64,000 bases of DNA from Synechococcus sp. LTW-R (GCF_014217875.1 NZ_CP059060.1:1736001-1800000), one strand, 5' to 3'. Shown: positions 46,824 to 58,590, numbered from the stretch's first letter. Made by a program: numbers and translations. The notes: generated by a model not told the origin, from the sequence alone.

Positions 46824-47512
46824 GGCAGCACCGGGTGCAGTGCAGTTTGCGCCAGATCTCGATCGGCTGTGACCAAGACGGCCACTTCGTTCTGAATGGC
46901 TGTTGCCAGTTCGATGGCGTGGTTGAGGTCCAGCTCCGGGTCCTGTTGTTGGAGACGGCTGGCGGCCAGAGCCAGGTCCCCATCGAGCGGCACCTGAAGC
47001 CAGTGTCTTGGGTTGGCAAAGGCGGCGCTGTAGCGTAAGGAAAGGGCTTCATTCCCTTGGCTCAGGGCAGCGTCCATGACCGTCATCAGGCTGATGCTGC
47101 TGATGACCCCTTGCCAGCTCCCCTGGGCGATGCCTTGAAGGACGGGCTCCAGCACCCGGCTGGTGTGTGGGTCGTCCTGCAAAAAGGCCACAAGCGCACT
47201 GCCGTCGAGTCCGATGCGGCTGCCGGGTCCCAGCTGTCTGGCTTGGAAGCGGGTTTTTGCAGGGGCTCCCCCCGGCAACCGTTGTGGTGCGCTGCGCTTC
47301 TGGGCACTGCCCTTGAGGCTCAGCAGGTTCTCCATCGCCTCCTGGCTGCTGGTGCCACCCGCCGCGTCCTCCAGGGGAACGATGGCCGCCAGATCCTGGC
47401 GGTGGCGTTGGATCACCAGCCGCTCACCCTTTGAGGCGCGCACCAGCAGTTCAGGGAAGCGCTGACGGGCCTCTTGCACTCCAAACCGCTCCACCCCACT
47501 AACCTCCGCCAT
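46808..47512 (-). CDS. Phd/YefM-like antitoxin fused to a PIN domain
   Basis: This is a single 234-residue protein. Residues 1-50 look like a Phd/YefM antitoxin (FGVQEARQRFPELLVRASKGERLVIQRHRQDLAAIVPL). Residues 51-97 form a linker, and 98-234 look like a PIN ribonuclease (RIGLDGSALVAFLQDD with Asp 103; LDLNHAIELATAI at 194-206; LVTADRDL at 213-220). At least one usual PIN acid is replaced (Asn 197 where DAI is expected), and the central Glu is not obvious, so nuclease activity may be weak or lost. It overlaps holA by 16 bases. The upstream 37-base gap to cobH holds repeats that could be its operator. Confidence 0.7.
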   Translation of the reverse strand: MAEVSGVERFGVQEARQRFPELLVRASKGERLVIQRHRQDLAAIVPLEDAAGGTSSQEAMENLLSLKGSAQKRSAPQRLPGGAPAKTRFQARQLGPGSRIGLDGSALVAFLQDDPHTSRVLEPVLQGIAQGSWQGVISSISLMTVMDAALSQGNEALSLRYSAAFANPRHWLQVPLDGDLALAASRLQQQDPELDLNHAIELATAIQNEVAVLVTADRDLAQTALHPVLPCRSI

Positions 47513-47520
47513 TGCTCTGC

Positions 47521-47540
47521 ACAGTCTGTACAGAGTCTGT
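47521..47540. promoter_or_regulatory. Candidate operator between the Phd-PIN gene and cobH
   Basis: AGTCTGT occurs twice as a direct repeat (47523-47529 and 47534-47540), 11 bases apart, that is one helix turn. An 8-bp palindrome CTGTACAG (47526-47533) sits between them. The 37-base gap separates two divergent genes, one with a DNA-binding antitoxin-like domain. Confidence 0.4.
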
Positions 47541-47549
47541 CAGCCGGGC

Positions 47550-48197
47550 ATGCTTGTCCCCATGGGATTCGACCATCCGATCTTCAGCGAGAGCCTGCGC
47601 TTGATCGAAGACGCCCTGCCTGAAGGGGCCTTGCAGGGCTTGTCGGTTCCCGAACGGGATGTGCTGCTGCGTTTGATTCACAGCAGCGGTGATCTGAGCT
47701 TGGTGTCCGGGGTGTCCTTCTCCCCTGAGGCCTGTGAGCGGGGTCTGCGGGCCCTCAGTGCCCAGGTGCCGATCCTGACGGACACTGCGATGGCGGCAGC
47801 GGCCGTAGCTCCGATGGCCCGCCGGACCTTCGGGAATGTGGTGCGCAGCGTCTTGGATTGGGCTCCCGAGCAGGCCCCCCAGGGCGGGACCCGAGCGGCG
47901 CTGGGCATGCAGGACGCCTTGCGTTCCCACCCTGGAGCCATCGTCTTGATTGGCAGTGCGCCAACGGCTCTGGAGCTCTTGCTCGAGCAGGTCCGCAGTA
48001 GCCAGGTGGCGCCTCCTGCGTTGGTGATCGGGATGCCCGTCGGTTTTGTCGGTGTCGCCGAGAGCAAGGCCCATCTCGCGGCCAGTGCGTTGCCTCAAAT
48101 CCGACTGGATGGCAGCCGCGGTGGTGCTGGCTTGGTCGGTGCTGCCGTCAATGCGCTGTTGCGCCGGGCTTGGTTGGATCAGGCGGCGTCGGCTTGA
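47550..48197 (+). CDS. cobH: Precorrin-8X methylmutase
   Basis: CobH/CbiC moves a methyl group from C11 to C12 to give hydrogenobyrinate/cobyrinate in vitamin B12 (pseudocobalamin) synthesis. The 215-residue protein shows [15 protein letters not shown], the catalytic-histidine region [22 protein letters not shown] and [17 protein letters not shown] 47550 is used; an internal ATG at 47562 is possible. It is convergent with mutS, overlapping by 19 bases. Confidence 0.95.
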   Translation: MLVPMGFDHPIFSESLRLIEDALPEGALQGLSVPERDVLLRLIHSSGDLSLVSGVSFSPEACERGLRALSAQVPILTDTAMAAAAVAPMARRTFGNVVRSVLDWAPEQAPQGGTRAALGMQDALRSHPGAIVLIGSAPTALELLLEQVRSSQVAPPALVIGMPVGFVGVAESKAHLAASALPQIRLDGSRGGAGLVGAAVNALLRRAWLDQAASA

Positions 48198-50977
48198 ACG
48201 CTGACGTGGCTGTTGGCTTCAATCCGGCTCAAGACCTGACGGGCACGCAGCACCACCGGGGCCGGCACGCCGGCGAGCCGAGCGGCTTCGATGCCGTAAC
48301 TCCGGTTGGCGCCGCCGTTCACGACCCGATGCAGGAAGCGCAGGGTTGAGCCGGTGTCTTCCACCAGCACCTGGGCGTTTTCGACGTTGCTCCGTTGCTC
48401 GGCCAGTTCGTTGAGCTCGTGGTAGTGGGTCGCAAAGATGCTGCGGGCGCCGATGTCGCCGGAGAGGTACTCCGCCACAGCCCAGGCAATTGACAGGCCA
48501 TCGAAGGTGGCTGTCCCCCGCCCGATTTCATCGAGCAGCACCAGGGACTGGCTGCTGGCGTGGTGAAGGATGTTGGCTGTCTCGGCCATCTCGACCATGA
48601 AGGTGGATTGGCCCGCCGCCAGGTCATCGCCCGCCCCGACCCGGGTAAAGATGCGATCGGCGATCCCCAGCTGCGCCGAGTCAGCCGGGATCCAGCTGCC
48701 GATCTGAGCCATCAGCTGCAGGAGGCCGGTCTGGCGCAAGTAGCAGCTCTTGCCGCTGGCGTTGGGCCCCGTGAGCACCACCAGGTCACAGCCCTCGCCG
48801 AGGCCCACGTCATTGGGGGTGAAGGCTTCGTCCACCAGCAGCTGCTCCACCACGGGGTGGCGTCCCCCTTGGATCTCGAGGCAGCGACTGCCAGCAACCA
48901 GTTCCGGTTTGCAGTAGCCGCAGGTGGCGGCCACCTCCGCCAGTGAGGCCAAGCCATCGAGTTCAGCGACGAGCCGTGCGGCGAAGCGAATGGGACCGGC
49001 CTGCTCGCCCACCTGCTGACGGAGCTGGCAGAACAGCTCGTATTCCCGCTGTGCTGCCCGGGCTTTCAGCTGGAAGATCCGACCTTCGCGGTTCTTGAGT
49101 TCTGGAGTAACGAAGCGCTCCTCGTTCGCCAGGGTCTGCCGTCGAATCCAGTGGTCTGGCACGTCCTTGGCTTTGGACTTACTCACGGCGAGGAAGTAGC
49201 CAAAGGTGCGGTGGTACTGGAGTTTCAGGGTGCTGATCCCGCTGTTCCGCCGTTCCGCCTGCTCCTGCTCAGCCAGCCAGGCGTCCTGGTCATCCAACTG
49301 GTTGCGCAGACCATCGAGTTGTGGGTCCACGCCGTCGTGGATCAGTCCTCCCTCCGTCAGGGTCAACGGTGGGGTCTCCAGCAACTGGTGCCGCAGTTCA
49401 GCGGCGAGCGCATCGAGTTCGTCCCACGGTCTCGCCAGGGCCACCAGCGGAGCACTGGTAACTTCGCCCAACAGGCCAGCCAGGGCCGGGAGTCGCTCCA
49501 GACCATCGGCAAGGGCCACGAGATCCCTGGCCGATGCGGTTCCCGCGCCGGCCCGTCCGGCGAGCCGCTCCAGATCCCCCATGGGCCTAAGCAGGCGGCG
49601 CACCCCCAGGCGCAAGATGCGGGCCTGACTGCCGCTTACCAGTTCCCCAATCGCGTCTTGGCGCGAGCAGATCAGCGCGAGATCCACCAGGGGAGCCTCG
49701 ATCCAGCGCCGCAGGCAACGGCCCCCCATGGCCGTCATCGTCCGGTCCAGGGCCCATAGCAGTGACCCCTGCAGTCCACCCCCCAATTGGGTCTTGGTGA
49801 GTTCGAGATTGCGCCGAGTCGCTGCGTCGAGCACCAGCTGATCGCCAGCGCTCCAGCTGGTGGGCAACTCCAGGGGGATCTCGCAGCCTGGCTGGGTGTC
49901 GCTCAGGTAGCGGAGTAGCCCTCCAGCAGCCCGCAGGGCCAAGGGGGTTTCGCCCAGCCCCAAGCCATCAACGCTGGCCAGTCCAAAGCGCTCCAGCACA
50001 GCGGCTTTCGACTCATTGAGTGCAAAAGGCGTGCGGCTTAGGGGCGTCAGTTGCAGGGGGGCTGGACACCAAGCCGGCCGTTCGCTTCCGCTTTCGGGGT
50101 TCGGCCAGAGCACCTCAGCGGCCTCGACCTGCAGCAGCTCCTGGTGGAGTTGGTCGCTGCCCTCCCGCTCAGTCACCCGGAATTCGCCGGTGCTCACGTC
50201 GGCGATGGCGAGGCCCCAACGCTCTTGCTCGCACACCACCGCACAGAGCCAGTTGTTGCGGCGGGCGCTCAGCATCCCCTCCTCCAGCACCGTGCCTGGG
50301 GTCAGCACTCGGGTGATCTCCCGTTTCAGCAGGGCCGGCTTTCCAGTGCTTTGGCTGCGTTCAGCCGCCTCTTCCACTTGGTCGCAGAGGGCCACGCTGA
50401 AGCCGCGGCCCACCAGTTCGGCGCAGTAGCGCTCGGCCGCGTGGTGGGGAATGCCCGCCATTGGCACCCGCCCGATCGCTTTGCCCCCTTCTTTTCCCGT
50501 CAGGGTCAATTCCAGCAGTCGCGAGAGGGCAATCGCGTCCTCGAAAAAGCACTCGAAGAAGTCACCGAGCCTGTAGAGCAGAACCCGCTCGGGATGCTCC
50601 GCTTTCAGTTCGACGTAGTGGCGCAGCATCGGTGTGAGCTGCTCCCGGTCCACAAGGCTGTGGTGGTGCCAGGGGGGTAGGTCGTCGTTGCTGCTGACCT
50701 CCTCCTGGGTGTCTTCGGGTTCTTGGGTGGTGGTGTTGCGTCGGCGAGCACGGGGCCTGGACTGGGCATCCCGCTCCAGGGCCTCCTGATCCAGCTCTGA
50801 AGCGACTTCTGTGCGCTGTGTCGATGACTTGGACTCTGGTGGCTCTGGTTCAAGCCCGAACAGCGAGCCCTGCAGCGCCAACTCGGTTTGGTCGGCCACA
50901 GGCAGGCTGTCTTCAACGCGGCCAGATCGTAGGCGCGCCACAACTTGTGAAGGAACCCCAGACGGCTTCGCTGGCAC
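48179..50977 (-). CDS. mutS: DNA mismatch repair protein MutS
   Basis: MutS recognises mismatches and starts repair. The 932-residue protein has a low-complexity N-terminal extension of about 110 residues, then the mismatch-binding domain with the Phe-x-Glu motif ([13 protein letters not shown]). Connector and lever domains follow, and an ABC ATPase with [29 protein letters not shown] and ATHYHEL. The long N-terminus is the reason the protein exceeds the usual ~850 residues; a start further inside is possible. Confidence 0.95.
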   Translation of the reverse strand: MPAKPSGVPSQVVARLRSGRVEDSLPVADQTELALQGSLFGLEPEPPESKSSTQRTEVASELDQEALERDAQSRPRARRRNTTTQEPEDTQEEVSSNDDLPPWHHHSLVDREQLTPMLRHYVELKAEHPERVLLYRLGDFFECFFEDAIALSRLLELTLTGKEGGKAIGRVPMAGIPHHAAERYCAELVGRGFSVALCDQVEEAAERSQSTGKPALLKREITRVLTPGTVLEEGMLSARRNNWLCAVVCEQERWGLAIADVSTGEFRVTEREGSDQLHQELLQVEAAEVLWPNPESGSERPAWCPAPLQLTPLSRTPFALNESKAAVLERFGLASVDGLGLGETPLALRAAGGLLRYLSDTQPGCEIPLELPTSWSAGDQLVLDAATRRNLELTKTQLGGGLQGSLLWALDRTMTAMGGRCLRRWIEAPLVDLALICSRQDAIGELVSGSQARILRLGVRRLLRPMGDLERLAGRAGAGTASARDLVALADGLERLPALAGLLGEVTSAPLVALARPWDELDALAAELRHQLLETPPLTLTEGGLIHDGVDPQLDGLRNQLDDQDAWLAEQEQAERRNSGISTLKLQYHRTFGYFLAVSKSKAKDVPDHWIRRQTLANEERFVTPELKNREGRIFQLKARAAQREYELFCQLRQQVGEQAGPIRFAARLVAELDGLASLAEVAATCGYCKPELVAGSRCLEIQGGRHPVVEQLLVDEAFTPNDVGLGEGCDLVVLTGPNASGKSCYLRQTGLLQLMAQIGSWIPADSAQLGIADRIFTRVGAGDDLAAGQSTFMVEMAETANILHHASSQSLVLLDEIGRGTATFDGLSIAWAVAEYLSGDIGARSIFATHYHELNELAEQRSNVENAQVLVEDTGSTLRFLHRVVNGGANRSYGIEAARLAGVPAPVVLRARQVLSRIEANSHVSVQADAA

Positions 50978-51030
50978 CAGGAACCAGCGTGGGAGGATTC
51001 ATCAACTGACAGGACGCCACCCCCAGTTCC

Positions 51031-51219
51031 ATGACGATCCTCAACACCCTTTCAGTCCTGGCCCTGGTGGTGATGTCCTTCGCTCTGATCGTGGCCGTCC
51101 CCGTTCTCTACGCGAGCGATGACACCAGTGGTCGCTCCAACCGCCTGATCCTTCTGGGCAGCATCGCTTGGGTCGCCTTGGTGCTGGTCAACTGGGGCAT
51201 GAGCTTCTTTGTGGCCTGA
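51031..51219 (+). CDS. psbZ: Photosystem II protein PsbZ (Ycf9)
   Basis: The 62-residue protein has two membrane helices (NTLSVLALVVMSFALIVAVP and ILLGSIAWVALVLVNWGMSF) with the conserved loop PVLYASDDTSGRSN. PsbZ sits at the edge of photosystem II cores and helps in antenna interaction. It is divergent from mutS (53-base gap) and is followed by ribH 43 bases later. Confidence 0.95.
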   Translation: MTILNTLSVLALVVMSFALIVAVPVLYASDDTSGRSNRLILLGSIAWVALVLVNWGMSFFVA

Positions 51220-51262
51220 TCAGGCCTCTGCTTAGGCTGAGCGGACCGCGAGCTCAGCTGAC

Positions 51263-51745
51263 GTGACCGTTTTCGAAGGGCAATTTTCCAGCGCGTCCGG
51301 ATTGCGGGTCGCCGTCGTCGTTGCCCGTTTCAATGATTTGGTGACGGCAAAGTTGCTGAGCGGCTGCCTCGACTGCCTGTCGCGGCACGGCATTGACGTT
51401 TCTGATAGCAGCGCCCAGCTGGACGTCGCCTGGGTTCCGGGCAGCTTTGAAATTCCCTTGGTGGCTCAGCGCCTGGCGCAATCCGGTCGCTACCAAGTCG
51501 TGATCACCTTGGGAGCGGTGATCCGTGGTGACACCCCCCACTTCGATGTGGTGGTCTCTGAGGTCAGCAAAGGTGTGGCGGCAGTCAGCCGTGATTCCGG
51601 CGTGCCCGTGATCTTTGGCGTCCTCACCACCGACACGATGCAGCAGGCCCTGGAGCGCGCTGGCATCAAGAGCAACCTGGGTTGGAGCTATGGCCTGCAG
51701 GCCATCGAGATGGGCAGCCTGATGGCCGCTTTGCCCAAGGCCTAG
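51263..51745 (+). CDS. ribH: 6,7-dimethyl-8-ribityllumazine synthase
   Basis: RibH makes lumazine, the last precursor of riboflavin. GTG 51263 gives 160 residues with [45 protein letters not shown] and [17 protein letters not shown], covering the active-site residues. The stop overlaps the end of the convergent GNAT gene by 4 bases. Confidence 0.96.
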   Translation: MTVFEGQFSSASGLRVAVVVARFNDLVTAKLLSGCLDCLSRHGIDVSDSSAQLDVAWVPGSFEIPLVAQRLAQSGRYQVVITLGAVIRGDTPHFDVVVSEVSKGVAAVSRDSGVPVIFGVLTTDTMQQALERAGIKSNLGWSYGLQAIEMGSLMAALPKA

Positions 51746-52197
51746 TTGTCTCGACGCATCAGCCGCTGTCCGGCGACCTCCTCAAAGCCCAGCTGCCGGT
51801 AAAAGCCGGCGCTGTTGGTGGTCATCAGATAGACCCTCTCCACCCCTTTGAGTTGGCGGGAGTTGGCGAGCGCTTCCACGAGCTGCCGGCCCAGGCCCTT
51901 TCCCTGCAGGTCCTCGGGGATGACCACATCCCAGAGCACCGCCCGATAGATCCCATCGCTGGTGGCGCGGCCAAAGCCCACGAGGCGCTTGCCCCGCCAC
52001 AAGCTGGCGACCGCAGCGCTGCCCTTGAGCATGCGCCGCAGCTCCTCAATCGAGCGGTTCTCGGCCCAGCAGGCGTGCTGGTTGAACAGTCGCTGGAGTT
52101 TGAAGAGGCCACGGGTGGGTCTCCAACCCGGCCCCATGCCGAGCCAGCGCAGTCCTGGAGCACCCGGGGCATGCAGGATCAGCCTGGTCCCTTCCAT
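51742..52197 (-). CDS. GNAT family N-acetyltransferase
   Basis: From ATG 52197 ([20 protein letters not shown]) the protein has 151 residues; 9 more codons are open upstream. The acetyl-CoA motif is [20 protein letters not shown] (Q/RxxGxG/A), followed by [20 protein letters not shown]. The substrate is unknown. It is divergent from rmlA, with the two starts about 30 bases apart. Confidence 0.85.
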   Translation of the reverse strand: MEGTRLILHAPGAPGLRWLGMGPGWRPTRGLFKLQRLFNQHACWAENRSIEELRRMLKGSAAVASLWRGKRLVGFGRATSDGIYRAVLWDVVIPEDLQGKGLGRQLVEALANSRQLKGVERVYLMTTNSAGFYRQLGFEEVAGQRLMRRDN

Positions 52198-52226
52198 GCC
52201 AACATCCTCCCAGCGGGCGGACAACC

Positions 52227-53117
52227 TTGGCTCAGGAGCGCAAGGGCATCATTCTTGCCGGCGGTTCGGGAACGCGGCTGCATCCGATCACCCAGGCGGT
52301 GAGCAAACAACTGCTGCCCGTCTACGACAAGCCGATGATCTATTACCCCCTCAGCACGTTGATGCTGGCGGGGATTCGTGAGGTCTTGGTGATCATCACC
52401 CCCCACGATCAAGCCGGGTTCCAGCGGTTGCTGGGGGACGGATCGGCTTGGGGTATGCAGATCAGCTACGCGGTGCAGCCGAGCCCCGACGGTTTGGCTC
52501 AGGCGTTCTTGATTGGTGAGGCGTTTCTAGCGGGGGCTCCCGCGGCCCTTGTGCTCGGGGACAACCTCTTCCACGGCCACGACCTGCTCTTCCAGCTGCG
52601 CAGCACGAACGCTTCGCACCAGGGCGCCACGGTCTTCGCTTATCCGGTCCGTGACCCGGAGCGCTACGGCGTCGTTGAATTTGCCACCGACGGCCAGGTC
52701 CTCAGCATTGAGGAAAAACCAGCCAAGCCCAAGTCCCGTTATGCGGTGACCGGCCTCTATTTCTATGACGACTCCGTTGTGGAGCGGGCGAAGCGGGTGG
52801 TGCCTTCAGCGCGGGGTGAGTTGGAGATCACGGATCTTAATGGCCAGTACCTGAGGGACGGTCAGTTGCAGGTGGAGCTCATGGGCCGGGGCATGGCCTG
52901 GTTGGACACCGGCACCTGTGACTCGCTCCACGAGGCCGGGAGTTACATCCGCACCCTTGAGCATCGGCAGGGCCTGAAGGTGGGTTGCCCAGAGGAGGTG
53001 GCCTGGCGCATGGGCTGGATCAGCGCCGATGAGTTAGATGCCTTGGCCCAGCCTCTGCGCAAGAGCGGCTACGGCGACTACCTAGTGCAGCTTCTGGAGT
53101 ACAGCGATGCAGGCTGA
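52227..53117 (+). CDS. rmlA: Glucose-1-phosphate thymidylyltransferase
   Basis: RmlA makes dTDP-glucose, the first step to dTDP-L-rhamnose. The 296-residue protein starts at TTG 52227 ([19 protein letters not shown]); no ATG lies close. Nucleotide-binding [28 protein letters not shown] and [19 protein letters not shown] are standard. It overlaps rmlC by 11 bases. Confidence 0.96.
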   Translation: MAQERKGIILAGGSGTRLHPITQAVSKQLLPVYDKPMIYYPLSTLMLAGIREVLVIITPHDQAGFQRLLGDGSAWGMQISYAVQPSPDGLAQAFLIGEAFLAGAPAALVLGDNLFHGHDLLFQLRSTNASHQGATVFAYPVRDPERYGVVEFATDGQVLSIEEKPAKPKSRYAVTGLYFYDDSVVERAKRVVPSARGELEITDLNGQYLRDGQLQVELMGRGMAWLDTGTCDSLHEAGSYIRTLEHRQGLKVGCPEEVAWRMGWISADELDALAQPLRKSGYGDYLVQLLEYSDAG

Positions 53118-53697
53118 GCCTCTCGCCACGGCGGCTGGATTCCAGCTTGTAGGGCCTCTCCTGATCACCCCCAGGGTCTTTGGCGATGCCCGCGGCTTCT
53201 TCTACGAGAGCTGGAACCAACGCAACTTCAATAGCGCCCTTGAGGCGAACGGACAGTCCCCCGTTGCGTTCGTCCAGGACAACCATTCCCGCTCCAGCCA
53301 GGGGGTTCTGCGCGGTCTGCACTTTCAAAAGGATCCCCATGCACAGGGGAAGTTGGTGCGTTGCATCCAGGGGGAAATCTTTGATGTGGTGGTGGATTGC
53401 CGCCAGTCCTCGTCCACGTTTGGACAGTGGGCCAGTGCCCGCTTGAGCAGTGAAAACCACCAGCAGCTCTGGGTGCCCGCCGGTTTTGCCCATGGTTTTT
53501 TGACCCTGAGTGCCCAGGCGGAGGTCCTCTACAAGACCACTGAATTCTGGGACCGAGACTGTGAGCGCTCGCTGCTCTGGAGCGATTCCGATTTAGCCAT
53601 TGCGTGGCCACAGGCCACAGAGCCGCTGTTGGCCGACAAGGACGTGGCCGCTCCCACCTGGCAGACGCTGATCGCCGCAGGGGATGGTTTCCAGTGA
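53107..53697 (+). CDS. rmlC: dTDP-4-dehydrorhamnose 3,5-epimerase
   Basis: This is a cupin epimerase of 196 residues. Seen are [16 protein letters not shown], the active-site [20 protein letters not shown] and [10 protein letters not shown]. Overlaps with both neighbours (11 bases with rmlA, 4 with rmlD) show a tightly coupled operon. It has the usual family length. Confidence 0.96.
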   Translation: MQAEPLATAAGFQLVGPLLITPRVFGDARGFFYESWNQRNFNSALEANGQSPVAFVQDNHSRSSQGVLRGLHFQKDPHAQGKLVRCIQGEIFDVVVDCRQSSSTFGQWASARLSSENHQQLWVPAGFAHGFLTLSAQAEVLYKTTEFWDRDCERSLLWSDSDLAIAWPQATEPLLADKDVAAPTWQTLIAAGDGFQ

Positions 53698-54578
53698 AGG
53701 TCCTCTTGACCGGTGCGGCGGGTCAGCTGGGCCAAGCCTTGATCGCTGCCTGCCCTGAGGGAGTCGAACTGCTCCCGTGCCGGCGCCAGGAGTTGGATTT
53801 GTCGGATCAGGATGCTTGCCGCCGCCTCGTTCGAGAGCATCAACCGGACTGGGTGCTCAACGCCGGGGCCTACACAGCGGTGGACCGCGCTGAGTCCGAA
53901 GCGGAGTTGGCCCATGCCGTGAACGCCCTGGCCCCAGCCGCCCTGGCCGAAGCCCAGGCCGATCACGGCGGCCGGCTGCTTCAGCTGAGTACCGACTTTG
54001 TCTTCAACGGCCAGCAGGGTTGCCCCTATCGCCCTGAGCAAGTGGCCGATCCCCTCGGGGTCTACGGCAGCACCAAGGCGGCTGGTGAAGACGCTGCTCT
54101 TGGCTACGGCGGCACACGGGTCCTGCGCACCAGCTGGGTCTATGGCCCGGACGGGAGCAACTTCTGCCTCACGATGCTGCGCCTGTTGGCTGAACGGGAG
54201 CAGTTGGGTGTGGTGGCTGATCAGGTGGGGTGTCCGACGTCCACCCATGGGCTTGCCCAAGCCTGCTGGCGCTCGCTTGTTCTCGAGCAGAGCGCTCCAC
54301 GGATCCTGCACTGGAGCGACGCCGGTGCCGCCAGTTGGTACGACTTCGCCGTGGCCATTGCTGAGCTCGGACAGCAGCTCGGGGTGCTCACCCGCGCTGC
54401 CCAAGTGAATCCCATTGGGACCGCTGACTACCCCACGCCGGCCCAGCGTCCTGCCTATTCCCTCCTGGATTGCAGCGAGACGCGCCAGGCTTTAGGCCTC
54501 GAGCCGCAGCATTGGCGAGCGGCTTTATCTGAGGTGCTGCTGCGCATAGCCTCCAGTCCAGCCTGCGCCTCCGCTTGA
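53694..54578 (+). CDS. rmlD: dTDP-4-dehydrorhamnose reductase
   Basis: RmlD reduces the keto sugar to dTDP-L-rhamnose. GTG 53694 ([16 protein letters not shown]) gives 294 residues, overlapping the rmlC stop; the 30 codons open upstream are rmlC sequence in another frame. TGAAGQLG, STDFVFNGQQG and Tyr-x3-Lys in YGSTKAAGE are present. It overlaps rmlB by one base. Confidence 0.95.
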   Translation: MKVLLTGAAGQLGQALIAACPEGVELLPCRRQELDLSDQDACRRLVREHQPDWVLNAGAYTAVDRAESEAELAHAVNALAPAALAEAQADHGGRLLQLSTDFVFNGQQGCPYRPEQVADPLGVYGSTKAAGEDAALGYGGTRVLRTSWVYGPDGSNFCLTMLRLLAEREQLGVVADQVGCPTSTHGLAQACWRSLVLEQSAPRILHWSDAGAASWYDFAVAIAELGQQLGVLTRAAQVNPIGTADYPTPAQRPAYSLLDCSETRQALGLEPQHWRAALSEVLLRIASSPACASA

Positions 54579-55684
54579 TGACGGTTTCGCTTCCCAGCTC
54601 GATCCAACGCGTGTTGGTGACCGGTGGGGCCGGATTCATTGGTGGGGCTGTGGTCCGGCGCCTGTTGGCGGAGACCAACGTCCAGGTCTTCAATCTCGAT
54701 AAGTGCGGCTACGCCAGTGACCTCACGGGCATTGAGCAGTTCGGTGAGGCTGCCGCGCAGCGCCACCAGTTGCTGCAGGTGGACCTCAGCGACGCTGAAG
54801 CCACCGCCGCTGCGGTGAGGCAAGCCGATCCCGATCTGGTGATGCACTTGGCTGCCGAGAGCCATGTCGATCGATCGATTGATGGTCCTGGCGTGTTTGT
54901 CAGCAGCAACGTGCTCGGCACCTTCAACCTGCTCCAGGCAGCCCGGGCCCACTACGAGAAGCTGCCAGCGGAGCGGGCTCAGGGCTTTCGCTTACACCAC
55001 ATCAGCACCGATGAGGTCTTCGGTTCCCTGGGTGAGCAGGGTCGTTTTTCAGAGACCACGCCCTATGACCCCCGTTCGCCCTACTCCGCCAGCAAGGCGG
55101 CCAGTGATCACCTGGTGAGTGCTTGGCACCACACCTATGGCTTGCCCGTGGTGCTGACCAATTGCTCCAACAACTTCGGTCCCTGGCAGTTCCCTGAGAA
55201 GTTGATCCCGGTGGTGATCCTCAAGGCGGTGGCCGGGGAGCCGATTCCCCTGTACGGCGACGGCGGCAATGTGCGCGACTGGTTGTACGTCGAGGATCAC
55301 GTCGATGCGCTCTTGCTGGCGGCCACTCGGGGTGAGCCCGGCCGCAGCTACTGCGTGGGCGGCTACGGCGAGCGCACCAACAAGCAAGTGGTTGAGGCCA
55401 TCTGCAGCATCTTGGATCAACGCTTGCCCCAGGGGGCTCCACACGCCCGCTTGATTACCCCGGTGACGGATCGTCCGGGCCATGACCGCCGCTACGCGAT
55501 TGATCCCCGCCGCATTGAGCAGGAATTGGGCTGGAGCCCGCGTCACCCCTTTGATACCGGGTTGGCGGCCACGGTGGATTGGTACCTCGATCATCTGGGC
55601 TGGTGTCAGGCGATGCGGCAGCGCTCCGGCTGGACGGGTGAGCGCCAAGGGCTCTCCGCTGGGCAGGGCCGTCACTCTCAGTAG
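54578..55684 (+). CDS. rmlB: dTDP-glucose 4,6-dehydratase
   Basis: This is the second enzyme of dTDP-rhamnose synthesis. ATG 54578 gives 368 residues of extended [46 protein letters not shown] and Tyr-x3-Lys in [13 protein letters not shown]. It is last in the rmlACDB order. secA begins 29 bases after its stop. Confidence 0.96.
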   Translation: MTVSLPSSIQRVLVTGGAGFIGGAVVRRLLAETNVQVFNLDKCGYASDLTGIEQFGEAAAQRHQLLQVDLSDAEATAAAVRQADPDLVMHLAAESHVDRSIDGPGVFVSSNVLGTFNLLQAARAHYEKLPAERAQGFRLHHISTDEVFGSLGEQGRFSETTPYDPRSPYSASKAASDHLVSAWHHTYGLPVVLTNCSNNFGPWQFPEKLIPVVILKAVAGEPIPLYGDGGNVRDWLYVEDHVDALLLAATRGEPGRSYCVGGYGERTNKQVVEAICSILDQRLPQGAPHARLITPVTDRPGHDRRYAIDPRRIEQELGWSPRHPFDTGLAATVDWYLDHLGWCQAMRQRSGWTGERQGLSAGQGRHSQ

Positions 55685-55713
55685 GCTGCCCGGAGCTCAA
55701 ATCGGCTCTCTCC

Positions 55714-58590
55714 ATGCTCAAGCTGCTGCTGGGTGACCCCAATGCCCGCAAGCTGAAGCGCTACCAGCCGATTGTTTCCGACATCAATCTGCTCGAGGAG
55801 GAGGTCGCACCCCTCTCGGACGATGACCTGCGCGGTCTGACGGCGGAATTCCGTCAGAAGCTCAGCAGCCTGCAGGACGACTGCCTGAAGCGCGGCTTCA
55901 GCCGCGAGGCCACCCTCGATCGCGAGCGAAAGCTGCTGGATGAGCTGCTGCCCCAGGCCTTTGCAGTCGTCCGCGAAGCCGGCAAACGCGTGCTCGGCAT
56001 GCGCCACTTCGACGTGCAGCTGCTGGGCGGGATGATCCTGCACGACGGCCAGATCGCCGAGATGAAAACCGGCGAGGGCAAGACCCTCGTTTCCACGCTG
56101 CCCAGCTATCTCAACGCGCTCACGGGCCGCGGCGTTCATGTGGTCACGGTCAACGATTACCTGGCCCGCCGGGATGCCGAGTGGATGGGTCAGGTCCATC
56201 GCTTCCTGGGGCTGTCGGTGGGTTTGATCCAGCAGGACATGGATCCCTCCAGCCGCCGCTTGAACTACGGCTGCGACATCACCTACGCCACGAACTCAGA
56301 GCTGGGTTTCGACTACCTGCGCGACAACATGGCGAACGACATCGCCGAGGTGGTGCAGCGAGATTTCCACTACTGCGTCATCGACGAGGTGGATTCGATC
56401 CTGATCGATGAAGCCCGAACCCCTTTGATCATCTCGGGCCAGGTGGAGCGTCCCCAGGAGAAGTACCAGAAGGCTTCAGAGGTGGCGGCCCAGTTGGTGC
56501 GCGCTGCAGAGATGGGCAAGGACGGCATCGACCCTGAAGGGGATTACGAGGTCGATGAGAAACAGCGCAGCTGCACGTTGACCGACGAGGGCTATGCCAA
56601 GGCGGAGCAACTGCTTGGCGTGGCGGATCTGTTTGATCCCCAGGACCCCTGGGCGCACTACATCAACAACGCCCTCAAGGCCAAGGAGATGTTCGTCAAG
56701 GACGTCAACTACATCGTCCGCGGCGATGACGCCGTGATCGTCGATGAGTTCACCGGCCGCGTTATGCCTGGTCGTCGCTGGAGCGATGGACAACACCAGG
56801 CGATTGAGGCCAAGGAAGGTCTGCCGATTCAGCCGGAGACCCAGACCCTCGCGTCGATCACCTATCAGAACTTCTTCCTGCTCTATCCCCGCTTGGCGGG
56901 CATGACCGGTACTGCGAAGACCGAGGAGGTGGAATTCGAGAAGACTTACAAGCTTGAGGTCACGATCGTTCCCACCAACCGCATCCGGGCACGGCAGGAC
57001 TGGACGGACCAGGTTTATAAGAACGAAACCGCCAAATGGCGTGCGGTGGCGCTGGAGACCGCCGAGGTCCACAAGCAGGGCCGCCCGGTCCTGGTGGGCA
57101 CCACCAGTGTCGAGAAGTCTGAGCTCCTCAGCACCCTGCTGGCCGAGCAGCAGATCCCACACAACCTGCTGAACGCCAAGCCGGAGAACGTTGAGCGCGA
57201 AGCTGAAATCGTGGCCCAGGCCGGTCGCACTGGGGCCGTCACGATCGCCACCAACATGGCGGGCCGGGGCACCGACATCATCCTCGGCGGCAATTCCGAC
57301 TACATGGCTCGCCTGAAGCTGCGCGAGGTCCTGTTGCCCCGTTTGGTGCGTCCAGAAGACGGCCATAAGCCGCCGGTTCCCCTGCAGCGTGCTCCCGAGG
57401 CGGCCCCTGGCTTTGGCGCGGCTGCGGCGGCTGAATCAGCCAAGGCGCCCTCGGAAGCGAAGGCGATTGGCACCCTCTATCCCTGCACCCTCACCGAAGG
57501 CACCGATCAGGCCCTCTCCGGCTTGGCCCACGATCTCGTCAAAGCGTGGGGCGATCGTCAGCTCAGCGTCCTTGAGCTGGAAGACCGGATTGCCCAGGCT
57601 GCCGAAAAGGCCCCAACCGATGACGCCCAAATCCTGCAGCTGCGGGAGGCGATCAAGCGGGTTCGGACCGAATTCGAGGTCGTGACCAAGTCTGAAGATG
57701 CGGTTGTCCGTGAAGCCGGTGGTTTGCATGTCATCGGCACCGAACGGCATGAATCCCGGCGTGTGGATAACCAGCTGCGGGGCCGCGCGGGGCGCCAGGG
57801 GGACCCCGGTAGCACCCGCTTCTTCCTGTCCCTGGAAGACAACCTGCTGCGCATCTTTGGCGGTGATCGCGTCGCTGGTCTGATGAATGCCTTCCGCGTC
57901 GAGGAGGACATGCCGATCGAATCCGGCATGCTCACCCGCTCGCTGGAAGGGGCCCAGAAAAAGGTCGAGACCTACTACTACGACATTCGTAAGCAGGTCT
58001 TTGAATACGACGAGGTGATGAACAACCAGCGCAAGGCCGTGTATGCCGAGCGCCGTCGTGTGTTGGAGGGCAGGGAGCTCAAGGCGCAGGTCGTGGGCTA
58101 TGGCGAGCGCACCATGCAGGACATCGTTGATGCCTATGTGAATCCCGATCTCCCCCCCGAGGAGTGGGATTTGGATCGTCTGGTGGCGAAGGTCAAGGAG
58201 TTCGTCTACTTGCTTGAAGACCTCAAGCCTGAGCAACTCAGCGGCCTTTCGGTAGATGAGCTCAAGGCGTTCCTGCAGGAGCAGCTCCGCAATGCCTACG
58301 ACATCAAAGAAGGCCAGGTGGAGCAGCAGCGGCCCGGCTTGATGCGTGAGGCCGAGCGCTTCTTCATCCTCCAGCAGATTGACACCCTCTGGCGCGAACA
58401 TCTGCAGGCGATGGATGCCCTACGCGAGTCGGTGGGCCTGCGGGCCATCGGTCAGAAGGACCCGCTGATTGAGTACAAGAACGAGGGCTACGACATGTTC
58501 CTCGAGATGATGACGGGCATGCGCCGCAACGTCATCTACTCGATGTTCATGTTCCAGCCAGCGCCCTCTGGCGCCGAGGCCTCCGCCTAA
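55714..58590 (+). CDS. secA: Preprotein translocase ATPase SecA
   Basis: SecA drives proteins through SecYEG at plasma and thylakoid membranes. The 958-residue protein has the Walker A motif [27 protein letters not shown], the second NBD motif [14 protein letters not shown] and the [13 protein letters not shown] finger. The C-terminal zinc-binding cysteine tail of proteobacterial SecA is absent (ends [12 protein letters not shown]), as in plastid and cyanobacterial forms. An Ala/Pro-rich insert lies near 555-590. Its stop codon directly abuts that of the convergent cysE gene. Confidence 0.97.
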   Translation: MLKLLLGDPNARKLKRYQPIVSDINLLEEEVAPLSDDDLRGLTAEFRQKLSSLQDDCLKRGFSREATLDRERKLLDELLPQAFAVVREAGKRVLGMRHFDVQLLGGMILHDGQIAEMKTGEGKTLVSTLPSYLNALTGRGVHVVTVNDYLARRDAEWMGQVHRFLGLSVGLIQQDMDPSSRRLNYGCDITYATNSELGFDYLRDNMANDIAEVVQRDFHYCVIDEVDSILIDEARTPLIISGQVERPQEKYQKASEVAAQLVRAAEMGKDGIDPEGDYEVDEKQRSCTLTDEGYAKAEQLLGVADLFDPQDPWAHYINNALKAKEMFVKDVNYIVRGDDAVIVDEFTGRVMPGRRWSDGQHQAIEAKEGLPIQPETQTLASITYQNFFLLYPRLAGMTGTAKTEEVEFEKTYKLEVTIVPTNRIRARQDWTDQVYKNETAKWRAVALETAEVHKQGRPVLVGTTSVEKSELLSTLLAEQQIPHNLLNAKPENVEREAEIVAQAGRTGAVTIATNMAGRGTDIILGGNSDYMARLKLREVLLPRLVRPEDGHKPPVPLQRAPEAAPGFGAAAAAESAKAPSEAKAIGTLYPCTLTEGTDQALSGLAHDLVKAWGDRQLSVLELEDRIAQAAEKAPTDDAQILQLREAIKRVRTEFEVVTKSEDAVVREAGGLHVIGTERHESRRVDNQLRGRAGRQGDPGSTRFFLSLEDNLLRIFGGDRVAGLMNAFRVEEDMPIESGMLTRSLEGAQKKVETYYYDIRKQVFEYDEVMNNQRKAVYAERRRVLEGRELKAQVVGYGERTMQDIVDAYVNPDLPPEEWDLDRLVAKVKEFVYLLEDLKPEQLSGLSVDELKAFLQEQLRNAYDIKEGQVEQQRPGLMREAERFFILQQIDTLWREHLQAMDALRESVGLRAIGQKDPLIEYKNEGYDMFLEMMTGMRRNVIYSMFMFQPAPSGAEASA

